Part shown: in pieces, positions 9,239-17,029 of the stretch | How positions within the stretch are numbered: the stretch's first letter is position 1 | Layout: every line of letters starts with the position of its first letter | Origin: Myxococcales bacterium | GTDB lineage: Bacteria > Myxococcota_A > Bradymonadia > Bradymonadales > Bradymonadaceae | Reading direction: 5' to 3' | DNA: 46,991 bases | Assembly (NCBI GenBank): GCA_007135085.1 | Contig: SLJM01000028.1 | Span: forward strand, 1-46,991 | Notes under the pieces: generated by a model | Seen by the model: only the letters and a program-made list of their open reading frames with translations | The model's database searches: none | Told to the model about the DNA's origin: nothing | Made by a program: the position numbers and the translations under genes

Positions 9239-12200
9239 CTATAAATAGATCTCTAAGAGTTGGCCTGCCCGATCCCGTCGCATTCGGTCGCCGTGCTCTT
9301 CCCAGGCGTCCATGGTTTCTCGAAGGAGATAGATAAATTCGCCCTTCAGGGGGGTCATGGGGGTCAGGGATCTGGATAGCACTTCGGCGAGCTTATCGAA
9401 GAGGGGGCCGTCGTTCTGGTGAGCGGCGGTGGCGAGGAGGCCCATATCGCCGATGGGCCGGAAACCGGGAGAGGCGTCGGCGGGGATGCGGTCGCTGAAG
9501 AAGGCAAATTTGCGGCGGGCTTCTTCGTAATATCCCTCAGCTAAATCGCAGAGGCCGTGAAGGGGGATGGTGAATGCAGCCAGCATATGGCCGATCATAT
9601 GGGCCAGGTAATGGGCCCGATCGTAGTGGCGACGGGCGCGATCGATGTCGCCGGCGCGACGAGCATAATCACCCAGGTTACGGTGGGTCACGCCCATGCC
9701 GCTCCGGCACCCCACAGAATCAAAAAGTTCGAGGGCCCGCTGAGCATCGGCCTCTCCCTCTGTTTCGCCTTTGAGGAACGAAATCTCAGCCACCCCGCGC
9801 AGACACCAGGCGGCTTCCAGGACAAGGTCGGCGTCGATGGCCACGTCATAGCCCTGCTGGTAGATGCGGCTCGAGTCGTCGAGTCGACCCATGCTCAAAT
9901 AGATCCAGCCGATGCCGTCCAGGCATTGACTGATCCTGCGGCGGTCGCCCAGAGACTCGAATAATTGATGGGCTTTCCGATAATGACCGAGGGATGCTTT
10001 GAGATTGCCGTCGACGTTGGCGTAATTGGCAGCCACGCGGTGGGCGTCTGCCAAAAGGGCGTCGTCCAGAGCTTCCGGATGGGTCAAGAGATCGTTTAGA
10101 AGAGCCCGACCTTTTGTTAGATTACCCCGATACCGATGGGTCTCGACTCGGCGGATGAGGAGGCGCTTTCGCCGCCTGTCGTCGTGGGCCACGCCCAATG
10201 AATCGAAGGTCTGTCCGATCAGGGTCAGAAGTGCTCGGGCCTGGATATAGGCGCTCTTTTTCATTCGATCGTCGACAGCGCGCCATAACAGAGGCAGTGC
10301 TTCGTGGGGACGGTCGGCAGCGATGAGGTGTCGGGCCCGGCGTTCAGCGAGGCAGGTGCCGTTTTGAGCGCTCGAATCGATGGTGTCGGCGATCAGGCCG
10401 TGGAGGGTCGGCCATCGTTCGTCGCGGCGGCTGATGATCTCCAGAATATCGCGGTATAAGGGGAGTCGAAACCGCCACCCGCCGGGGTGGGGCACGGCCA
10501 GGCCGTGGATCATAAAATGGTCGACCAGGGCCTCGTCGACGGTCACACCGGCGGCGCGGCAGACCTGGGTCCACTCCTGTCGATCGATATCGATCCCCAT
10601 GGCGGCGGCGATCTCGAGGGCCTTTTGAGCCTGTCGTCGCTGATGCCAGGAGGTGACGACCTGATAGACTCGCAGCTCCATCAGATCGTCGAGGTTGTCC
10701 GGAAAGGGAGCGCCTTCGTCGAGGATATAGCCCTCATTGCTCTCGATGAGCGTATCTTCGGAGACCCACTCCTCGATGAGCTGGAGCGGGAACAGAGGCA
10801 GCCCCTCGGAGCGGTCGGTGATGTCGTCGATGACCGAACTCTCCAGGCCGAGCAGGAGCTCTACCAACTGGCGCTGGTCCTTATCGGTGAGGGGATCGAG
10901 GTCGATCGTCGTGGTCGCCTTTTGACTCTGGAGAAGCTCGAGGCTCTCCCTTTCCATAAGACGATCGGTCAGCGCCGAGGGACGGATCGTGGAGACGATG
11001 AGCAGGGGAAGCGGATTTTCGCTCTGCCGCGTCAAGAGGTGTCGCGCAAAGCTCAGACTGTCATGGCCCCATTGACCGTCGTCGATACCCAGGATGACCG
11101 GCCGCTGCTCGGTGATGCGCGATAGAAGCTGCTCGATGACCAGGTAGCGCTCCAGCGGGGTCTCCAGGTTGACGATGGGGATGCCGTCAGTTCCCTCCGA
11201 GCTATCGGATCGGGGGGCGAGCCACTCCACGATGGCCGCCAGATGATCGATGTCGATGTCGGTGTCGTTGAAGTGGTCGGCGTAGACTCGCTGCAAGCGC
11301 TCGAAAAGCGCTGAACGCTCCAGGCCCGTGGCGCCCAGATGAGCCCGAAACGCATGGGGGAGTCCGTCGTTGGGGTTCATGATCGGACTGTGGGTGGCGA
11401 TGAGCGGCTTGGCCAGGCCCAGTTCGTGAGCTCGTGTGGCGAGCCAATTCATGAGGCTGCTCTTGCCCATGCCCGCTCGGCCTCGAACCAGTACCAGCCG
11501 GGCCTTTTGATGGTCGCAGACCTGGCGCAGCTCATCCCATAAGAGGTTGCGGGCGTCTTCGCGCCCCACATAGGGAGGTTTGCGCAGGCCAAAGATGCCT
11601 TTTCCCGTGGCCGGGATGGCCTCTGGCGGGCTCAGATCACCTGGGCGCCGCCACGAAGATGGTGGGACGATGATACGGCCCGGGCGGGGGCCCCGAGCGG
11701 AGTGGGCAGGAGCCGAGGTTTCATCGCGGTCGCCGGCGACGATATCTTCAATGCTCCTGGTCTCGAGAAGCAGGGTTCGCATCGGCGGCGGATCGGCCAG
11801 GGTCTCCACCGACTCTGTGGGCCCCGTGGCGAACCTGAGGGTCGGCGTGCGCTCAGGGGCGGTGGCCGGATCGGGCTCGCCAAGACGCAACAGGTCCTCG
11901 GCGGCGTCGGCGGCTCGGCGATAGCGATGACCCGTCTTCTTGGCCATCAGTTGGTGCAGCCAATTTTCGAACCCCGGGGGGATGGCCAGCAGGGGATCCA
12001 ATTTGGGCACCGGATCGGAGAGGTGCTTGATGGCGATGGCCATCACTGAATCGGCCTCAAAGGGCGGCCGGCCGCTGGCGAGCATATAGGCCACGCAGCC
12101 CAGGGCGTAGAGGTCGGTCCAGGGGCCGTAATCGCGCCACTGGCCGTGGAGTTGTTCCGGCGACATGAACAGCGGGGTGCCGGCGGCGGTGGCGTTGATA

Positions 12201-12727
12201 TCGCCCGTGCGGGAGCTGAATTTGGGGTCCTGAATATGGGCGATACCAAAGTCGGAGAGCAGCCACCGTGCGCGGCCGTTGTCGTCGTATTGGCACAGAA
12301 TATTGGCCGGCTTGAGATCGCGGTGGATCAGATCTCGGGCATGAGAGTGGGCCAATGCGTCGAGAATTTGCAGCAAAAATTCCCGCAGATCTACCCAGTC
12401 CAGGCTCTTCGGAGTCTCTTCCAGAGAGCCGCCCTGGGCGTATTCCATGGCCAGCCACAATGAGCCCCCCTCGAGATCGCTATAATGATCAGCGGCCTGC
12501 GCTGAGATCTCCCCATAATCGTAGAGCTTGACGATCCCCGGGTGGGATAGGCGGGCGATGGCCCGCACTTCTTGGTGGAAGCCCTCCAGATATTTTTGAT
12601 CGCCCACAAACTCGGAGCGCAGGACCTTGAGGGCCACAGGCCGACCGTTACCACGGTGGCGGCCCTTCCAGACCGTGCCCATCGCGCCCTGGCCCAGAGG
12701 TCCCGTGATTTCAAATGGTCCTAACAT
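9239..12727 (-). CDS. Ser/Thr protein kinase fused to AAA-type ATPase and TPR repeats
   Basis: 1162 residues. The protein begins directly with a Hanks-type kinase domain (1-270): glycine loop LGQGAMGTVW, HRDLKPANIL, DFGIA and SPEQL are intact, so it should be active. A proline-rich linker follows. Then comes an AAA_16-like ATPase, with Walker A GRAGMGKSS near residue 416 and Walker B VILGIDDGQWG near 546, the 'DD-x-Q-W' form typical of MalT/LuxR and PknK-like regulators. The C-terminal part (about 800-1100) is alpha-helical TPR with pairs such as LGHYRKAHQLFESLGDRRRI. No membrane segment, so probably cytoplasmic. This domain order is known in myxobacterial large kinases, where the ATPase/TPR part acts as sensor and scaffold. 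It converges 4 bases from the GyrA-CTD gene. No strong Shine-Dalgarno is seen before the ATG. Confidence 0.92.
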   Translation of the reverse strand: MLGPFEITGPLGQGAMGTVWKGRHRGNGRPVALKVLRSEFVGDQKYLEGFHQEVRAIARLSHPGIVKLYDYGEISAQAADHYSDLEGGSLWLAMEYAQGGSLEETPKSLDWVDLREFLLQILDALAHSHARDLIHRDLKPANILCQYDDNGRARWLLSDFGIAHIQDPKFSSRTGDINATAAGTPLFMSPEQLHGQWRDYGPWTDLYALGCVAYMLASGRPPFEADSVMAIAIKHLSDPVPKLDPLLAIPPGFENWLHQLMAKKTGHRYRRAADAAEDLLRLGEPDPATAPERTPTLRFATGPTESVETLADPPPMRTLLLETRSIEDIVAGDRDETSAPAHSARGPRPGRIIVPPSSWRRPGDLSPPEAIPATGKGIFGLRKPPYVGREDARNLLWDELRQVCDHQKARLVLVRGRAGMGKSSLMNWLATRAHELGLAKPLIATHSPIMNPNDGLPHAFRAHLGATGLERSALFERLQRVYADHFNDTDIDIDHLAAIVEWLAPRSDSSEGTDGIPIVNLETPLERYLVIEQLLSRITEQRPVILGIDDGQWGHDSLSFARHLLTRQSENPLPLLIVSTIRPSALTDRLMERESLELLQSQKATTTIDLDPLTDKDQRQLVELLLGLESSVIDDITDRSEGLPLFPLQLIEEWVSEDTLIESNEGYILDEGAPFPDNLDDLMELRVYQVVTSWHQRRQAQKALEIAAAMGIDIDRQEWTQVCRAAGVTVDEALVDHFMIHGLAVPHPGGWRFRLPLYRDILEIISRRDERWPTLHGLIADTIDSSAQNGTCLAERRARHLIAADRPHEALPLLWRAVDDRMKKSAYIQARALLTLIGQTFDSLGVAHDDRRRKRLLIRRVETHRYRGNLTKGRALLNDLLTHPEALDDALLADAHRVAANYANVDGNLKASLGHYRKAHQLFESLGDRRRISQCLDGIGWIYLSMGRLDDSSRIYQQGYDVAIDADLVLEAAWCLRGVAEISFLKGETEGEADAQRALELFDSVGCRSGMGVTHRNLGDYARRAGDIDRARRHYDRAHYLAHMIGHMLAAFTIPLHGLCDLAEGYYEEARRKFAFFSDRIPADASPGFRPIGDMGLLATAAHQNDGPLFDKLAEVLSRSLTPMTPLKGEFIYLLRETMDAWEEHGDRMRRDRAGQLLEIYL

Positions 12728-12951
12728 CTATGCACTTACAGAGAAGGTGGGCTGGTTGCATATATCGTAGTCCCCACAGGGGTCGAGAATCAATCTGCCT
12801 GAGCAGGTTTGAGGAGAAAATTTGAGAAAATCGGAAAGATTTGCCGCAAATCGTCGACAACAGATATGGCTCGAGTGATCGGGCCCGTCGAACCTGGCCA
12901 AAGCGGTGAGGTTCGCCTCAAACGATACTCACAACCCATTGGAGGTTGATC

Positions 12952-13443
12952 ATGAATAGCACGCTGATGAAATCATTGGTTCTGTTCGCCGCCGTCACAC
13001 TTCTGGCCGTCGTCGGTTGTTCCGATGCCAACGCCGCCACCTCGACCTATTTGCCCGTCGATGAGTCCTGTCCGTTTGAAGATGACGACCATCGGGAGTC
13101 CATGTTGGAACTTCCCGATCCGCTGTGGGAATTCGACGAGGCCAGCGGTGAGGAGGCGATGGACGTCGACGATGAATTGGATCTTGAGTTCAGCTCCTCA
13201 ATGGCCGACAGCGCCGACGGCATGAGCGCAGGGGAAGGGGCCAATGAAGAGAGACTGATCAATATTAATAGGGCCGGCGTCGACGAGCTGACCGAGCTGC
13301 CCGGTATCGGGCCCGCTCTAGCAGAGCGAATCGTGGAATATCGACAGCAGCGTCGGTTCGAGGACCCCAGCCAATTGATGCGCATTCAGGGCATCGGGCC
13401 GGCGACCTGGGAGCAAATCGGATCGAAGGTGACCGTGGAGTAG
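12952..13443 (+). CDS. Predicted lipoprotein with ComEA-like helix-hairpin-helix domain
   Basis: 163 residues from ATG 12952, with GGAGG 6 bases upstream. A signal peptide ends in a lipobox (LLAVVGC), so the protein should be lipid-anchored on the outer face of a membrane. An acidic, low-complexity linker (about 45-100) leads to a C-terminal HhH pair: LININRAGVDELTELPGIGP and PSQLMRIQGIGPATWEQIG, the arrangement of the ComEA DNA-binding domain. ComEA binds incoming DNA during natural transformation, usually as a periplasmic or membrane-anchored protein. No other com genes are here, so the DNA-uptake role is a possibility only. It is transcribed alone and converges on tatC. Confidence 0.85.
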   Translation: MNSTLMKSLVLFAAVTLLAVVGCSDANAATSTYLPVDESCPFEDDDHRESMLELPDPLWEFDEASGEEAMDVDDELDLEFSSSMADSADGMSAGEGANEERLININRAGVDELTELPGIGPALAERIVEYRQQRRFEDPSQLMRIQGIGPATWEQIGSKVTVE

Positions 13444-13452
13444 TGGGGGCAG

Positions 13453-13484
13453 CTCCCCGCCTGGAGATCTCTCCGGGCGGGGAG
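13453..13484. terminator. Symmetric hairpin between convergent genes
   Basis: CTCCCCGCC (13453-13461) pairs perfectly with GGCGGGGAG (13476-13484), and the loop contains a further inner stem GGAGA/TCTCC (13463-13474). It lies in the 49-base gap between the HhH lipoprotein gene and the end of tatC, so it can serve both strands. There is no U-run on either side, so it may work with Rho or as an mRNA 3' stabiliser. Confidence 0.55.
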
Positions 13485-13492
13485 TAGCCAAA

Positions 13493-14302
13493 TCAGATTT
13501 CTTGCTCTTCGGCCGCTTCTCGCTCTCGCTCACGACGTGTGGTCTGCAGGTAGGCGATGCCGATGGAGATGGCGTAGAGGAGGATCATCGGTCCCGCCAG
13601 CAGAGCCTGGGTGATGACGTCGGGAGGCGTCAAGATAGCGGCCAGGATGAAGGCGACGACCACGGCGATTCGCCACTGCTTGATGAGCATGCGGTGGGTG
13701 ACCAGGCCGATGGCGGAGAGGAAATAGGTGGCCACGGGCAATTCGAAGACGATGCCGAAGGCCAGCAGCAATTTGGTGGTCAGCGCAAAATAGTCCTGGA
13801 TCATCAAGACCGGATCGGCAAAGGACTCGGAGAAGTCAAAAAGAAAGCCGTATCCCAGGGGGATGACCATATAGTAGCAAAAGGCGGCGCCCACAAAAAA
13901 GCAGACCGTACCCATGAACATAAAGGGCAGGACCGCCTTTTTCTCGTTGGGATAGAGGCCGGGGGCGATGAACTTCCAGATCTGGAATAGGATGACCGGG
14001 CTGGCCAAAAAGACGGCGGCCAGCAGCGCTGCTTTGAGGGCCGTGAAGAAGACCTCGGCCATATCGGCCTGGTGCAGCGCCGCCATATGTTCTTGAGGGG
14101 CGGCGATGATGAGCGGCTGCTGGAGAAAGAGGAAGATCTCTTCGACGAAGATCCAGCTCACCGCGAAGGCCGCGACCACGGCGATGATGCTGATGATCAG
14201 CCGTCGACGCAGCTCGCCGAGGTGTTCGAGAAAGCCCATGCGAAGGTCCTGAAGGCCCTGGACTTCTTCGCGGCTAAAAGTCTGCTTTTCGTCGGTGCTC
14301 AT
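13493..14302 (-). CDS. tatC: Twin-arginine translocase subunit TatC
   Basis: 269 residues. TatC is the multi-spanning inner-membrane receptor that recognises twin-arginine signal peptides and exports folded proteins. The family start MGFLEHLGELRRRLIISI (near residue 22) is present, followed by about six hydrophobic helices, including VFLASPVILFQIWKFIAPGL and ILTPPDVITQALLAGPM, which are family hallmarks. Length is normal. Its ATG overlaps the stop of tatB by 4 bases (ATGA), so the two are translationally coupled. The tail is charged (REREREAAEEQEI). Part of a minus-strand operon with tatB and a thioredoxin-like gene. Confidence 0.97.
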   Translation of the reverse strand: MSTDEKQTFSREEVQGLQDLRMGFLEHLGELRRRLIISIIAVVAAFAVSWIFVEEIFLFLQQPLIIAAPQEHMAALHQADMAEVFFTALKAALLAAVFLASPVILFQIWKFIAPGLYPNEKKAVLPFMFMGTVCFFVGAAFCYYMVIPLGYGFLFDFSESFADPVLMIQDYFALTTKLLLAFGIVFELPVATYFLSAIGLVTHRMLIKQWRIAVVVAFILAAILTPPDVITQALLAGPMILLYAISIGIAYLQTTRREREREAAEEQEI

Positions 14303-14832
14303 AGGGTGGCCTCGGCGGCTCGGAGCGTGACCGGGGCGGCCAGTTCGGTATTTCTATGGGCCTCGATGGGGACGACGATGAGGTATGGCGATGGCTCGGC
14401 CTCGGCGATAAAGACGGTGCGAAGCCCACTCTGTTTGCGATACTCCTGGTTGAGGATCGCCTGAAAATGGTCTTCGTCGACCTGGTCCAGGGCTGCCGGC
14501 AAAGAGGTTTGGTCGCCCTTTTTGGCATAGGCCGGGTGTTCACCGCTAAAGTCTGGGGGCGGCGGTGTCTGAGGATCGGGGTCGATGACCTTGTCGGCCA
14601 CCGCCGAGGGCTCCTGGGCTTTTGGCCGATCGTCGGCGATCTGGCGCTCGATCTGACGTCGGGGGTCGATCTCATCGAGCATGAGAGCGTTGCGCAGCGT
14701 ATTAGAAGCGCGACGCAATTCGCGCATTCCTTTGCCGGCCCACCGGGCGACTTCGGGCAATTTCTCGGGCCCCATCACGATCAGGATGAGGAGGCCGATG
14801 ATCGCCAATTCTGAGAAGGATATACCGAACAT
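14299..14832 (-). CDS. tatB: Sec-independent translocase TatB (TatA/TatB family)
   Basis: 177 residues. An N-terminal membrane helix with the family pattern FSELAIIGLLILIVMGPEKLP (here interrupted after 20 residues: SELAIIGLLILIVMGPEKLP, 7-26) is followed by the amphipathic helix VARWAGKGMRELRRASNTL. The long variable tail (about 60-177) and the immediate coupling to tatC favour TatB over TatA. TatB and TatC form the signal-peptide receptor complex in the inner membrane. No separate tatA is in the window, so either it is elsewhere or this protein serves both roles. The tail includes an Ala/Pro-rich, charged segment of unknown role. It starts 24 bases after the thioredoxin-like gene. Confidence 0.92.
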   Translation of the reverse strand: MFGISFSELAIIGLLILIVMGPEKLPEVARWAGKGMRELRRASNTLRNALMLDEIDPRRQIERQIADDRPKAQEPSAVADKVIDPDPQTPPPPDFSGEHPAYAKKGDQTSLPAALDQVDEDHFQAILNQEYRKQSGLRTVFIAEAEPSPYLIVVPIEAHRNTELAAPVTLRAAEATL

Positions 14833-14856
14833 GGGGGGCCATTTACCGAAGGGCCG

Positions 14857-15408
14857 TCACTGCTTCCACTTGATGCTACAGCCCCGGGAGGGATGTTGTT
14901 CCCCGCCGGGGCGATCCCCGTCGAGGAGGGCGACCACTGCATCGTGGAGATCGCGCCTTTTAACCTTGTCGGGGTTTTTCCAGTTGTCGTCGAGCCGACC
15001 GGCGTAGGCCAGCTTGCGATCCTCGTCATAGACGAAAAAGTCCGGGGTGCATACCGCTTTATAGGCGCGGGCCGTTTCCTGGGATTCGTCGTAGAGGTAG
15101 GGAAAGGGAAAATCCTTGGCCTCGGCGAGGTCGGCCATCTTCTCGAAGCTGTCGTCGGGATAGCGCTCGGCGTCGTTGGCGCTGATCGCCACCAGGGCCA
15201 CTTCGTCGTCGTCAAAGGTATTGCCCAGCTCGACCAGACGATCGATGACGGCTTTGACATAGGGGCAGTGATTGCAGATGAACATCACCACAAGCACCGG
15301 GGCGTCGGCGAAGTCGTCGCGGCCGTAGGTATTGCCGTCGGTGGCCGGTAGCTCAAAGTCCGGGGCCGGGCTGCCGAGTTGTGGGGCGTCGCTTTCGAGG
15401 AGTACCAT
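14857..15408 (-). CDS. Thioredoxin-like family protein (redoxin fold, CxxC)
   Basis: 183 residues, no signal peptide. The fold begins GSPAPDFELPATDGNTYGRDD, typical of AhpC/TSA-Redoxin enzymes (truncated here after a few residues more), and carries the redox pair CNHCPYVKAVIDRL near residue 45, a signature of a thioredoxin-like subfamily annotated as 'thioredoxin family protein'. YKAVCTPDFFVYDEDRKLAY near 118 provides the cis-Pro loop (TPDFF). It probably reduces disulfides or peroxides in the cytoplasm. It lies 24 bases before tatB and 39 after a small gene, so it is probably co-transcribed with the Tat genes; a link to folding of Tat substrates is conjecture. Confidence 0.88.
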   Translation of the reverse strand: MVLLESDAPQLGSPAPDFELPATDGNTYGRDDFADAPVLVVMFICNHCPYVKAVIDRLVELGNTFDDDEVALVAISANDAERYPDDSFEKMADLAEAKDFPFPYLYDESQETARAYKAVCTPDFFVYDEDRKLAYAGRLDDNWKNPDKVKRRDLHDAVVALLDGDRPGGEQHPSRGCSIKWKQ

Positions 15409-15447
15409 AATTCAATTTCCTACTTTCTCGAGCCCAAATTGATTCGG

Positions 15448-15717
15448 TCAGTTGACGTATCGAACAAAGGTCCAGTTGACGACCTGGCTGCTGGTCAGAT
15501 CGTTGTGATTGATCGCCCAGACGGGGACCACCTTATAAGTGGCCTGAGCCCCCATATCTTCCAGATGTTCCTGGGCTTCGCCGAGATCGTCGAAGAGGGG
15601 GCGTTGCTGGAAGTGTGGGCCAACCGTGGCCAGTCGGGGCAAAACGGCCTGAAGATCGGGATGAGGGCTTTGCACGGGATCACCGGAATAGGTAGATGAT
15701 TGGCTGGAGTAATTCAT
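15448..15717 (-). CDS. Small uncharacterised protein (89 aa)
   Basis: ATG at 15717 is chosen because GGAGA lies about 4 bases upstream; the frame continues further upstream without a better start. The product is soluble and Gln/Pro-rich at the N-terminus (SSQSSTYSGDPVQSPHPDLQ). Its second half, with 'LFDDLGEAQEHLEDMGAQ' and 'TYKVVPVWAINHNDL', looks like a compact alpha/beta piece. I do not recognise the family. It sits 39 bases before the thioredoxin-like gene on the same strand and could be the first gene of that operon. Confidence 0.55.
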   Translation of the reverse strand: MNYSSQSSTYSGDPVQSPHPDLQAVLPRLATVGPHFQQRPLFDDLGEAQEHLEDMGAQATYKVVPVWAINHNDLTSSQVVNWTFVRYVN

Positions 15718-15825
15718 GATGTCTCCATGACTTATTGGGAAGGAACTGCGGGCACTTCGTGCAGCTTCATCGAATATCTTCACTGGAGCTAAATTGTAAA
15801 GGGGGCAAGGGAGCGCTTTCGGACG

Positions 15826-16836
15826 TCAGTTGAATACCCGAGAGCCCAGTTCGATATAGAGGTCGATGCCGGCGATGAGGTTGTCCAGGGCGATCTGTTC
15901 ATCGTCGGAGTGGGCGCAGCGAATATCGCCGGGGCCCACCAGCCAGACCGGGCCCAGGGTCGTCAGGTAGGTGGCGTCCGTATTGAAGGGCACCGTGCAG
16001 GTGGCCAGGTCGTCGGGGACGTCGAAGAAGACGGGGTCGTTGAAGATCAGATCCTCGACGAGGAGCTCGTCGCCGGCGAGGTGTTTGATCTCGTCGATCA
16101 TGGGCTCCACGGGGGCGACGGCGCGAAAGAGAACCTCCGCTCGGGCGCTGGGGGCGAAGACGTTGGCCGCCACTCCGCCCTCGATGACACCGATATTGAT
16201 GGTCGTCGGTCCGAGGATATCGTCTGTGGGCCAGCGGTGGCGGCGGATTCGCTCGATGCCGTCCAATAGGGGATCGACCGCCGATTTTCCGTCGCCGGGA
16301 AAGGCGGAGTGGCCGGCCACTCCCTGGGCGCGAAGGGTGAGGCGGACCATGCCCTTCTGGGCTCGCACGACCCGGTTGATCGTGGGCTCACACAAAATGA
16401 TCTGAGTCGGATTGAGCTCGAGATCTTCTGCAACCCGGGCGCCGATATGATCGACCTCCTCGCCGACGACGAGCAAAAAACCGATGCCCTCCAGACCCCT
16501 TCGGCGTAATTTTTGGGCCGCCGCCCACATGGCGAGCAATCCACCTTTGGTGTCGCAGGCGCCGCGGCCGTAGATGATGCCTTCCTCGGACTTCACGGGA
16601 AGGGTGGGCGGCACGGTGTCGATGTGGGTCGAGTAGAGGAGCCTGGTGGGGTGGCCGTCGTCGATGACCAGGTTCCAGCGATCCTGGGCCACCTGTTGGC
16701 GCTCCACATTCCAACCGTCTTCTCGAAAAGCGGACTCGAGATGCTCTAAGAAGGCTCGCTCTCGCCCTGAGGTGGAGTCGATGGCCAACCACTCCAGGAG
16801 GGTAGCTTCCAATGCGTCACGGTCCAGATCGGTCAT
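15826..16836 (-). CDS. M20 family zinc metallopeptidase/deacylase (ArgE/DapE-like)
   Basis: 336 residues from ATG 16836; an upstream TTG would add 24 unlikely residues. M20 enzymes are two-zinc amidohydrolases that remove acyl or aminoacyl groups, e.g. N-acetylornithine or N-succinyl-diaminopimelate. The metal/catalytic motifs are present: STHIDTVPP (His, catalytic Asp), YGRGACDTKGG (bridging Asp), VVGEEVDHIGA (general-base Glu-Glu), CEPT (Glu), and a C-terminal CAHSDDEQ (His). The dimerisation lid is at about 165-270. Substrate cannot be told by eye; ArgE, LysK-like or DapE-like are all possible. No arginine or lysine genes adjoin it. It is divergent from the kinase gene at 17030. Confidence 0.87.
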   Translation of the reverse strand: MTDLDRDALEATLLEWLAIDSTSGRERAFLEHLESAFREDGWNVERQQVAQDRWNLVIDDGHPTRLLYSTHIDTVPPTLPVKSEEGIIYGRGACDTKGGLLAMWAAAQKLRRRGLEGIGFLLVVGEEVDHIGARVAEDLELNPTQIILCEPTINRVVRAQKGMVRLTLRAQGVAGHSAFPGDGKSAVDPLLDGIERIRRHRWPTDDILGPTTINIGVIEGGVAANVFAPSARAEVLFRAVAPVEPMIDEIKHLAGDELLVEDLIFNDPVFFDVPDDLATCTVPFNTDATYLTTLGPVWLVGPGDIRCAHSDDEQIALDNLIAGIDLYIELGSRVFN

Positions 16837-16936
16837 GGGCAAAGCTCGCTTATATAGAGGGCTCGAAGTCGAGAGGTCAGGGGTAGCACTGATGAAATCG
16901 GGGCTCAAGCCAAGAGCTTATGTCTCGGCGCTGTGG

Positions 16937-16966
16937 TTGACCCTGTCGGCGCGGCGCGGCTACCAT
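16937..16966 (+). promoter_or_regulatory. Candidate promoter of the kinase-PEGA-methyltransferase operon
   Basis: TTGACC (16937-16942), an 18-base spacer and TACCAT (16961-16966) match the sigma-70 consensus at 5/6 and 4/6 positions. It lies 64 bases before the kinase start codon in the 193-base divergent gap. The call rests on motif match only. Confidence 0.35.
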
Positions 16967-17029
16967 GCGGCGCTAGTGGCGAAGCGGTCGCTAAATCGTA
17001 GCCAAATTCGTTGTAGGCGCGAGATATTG

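Noticed and set aside
14299-14832. Calling this gene tatA
   Set aside because: The long C-terminal tail and translational coupling to tatC fit TatB better, although a dual role cannot be excluded.
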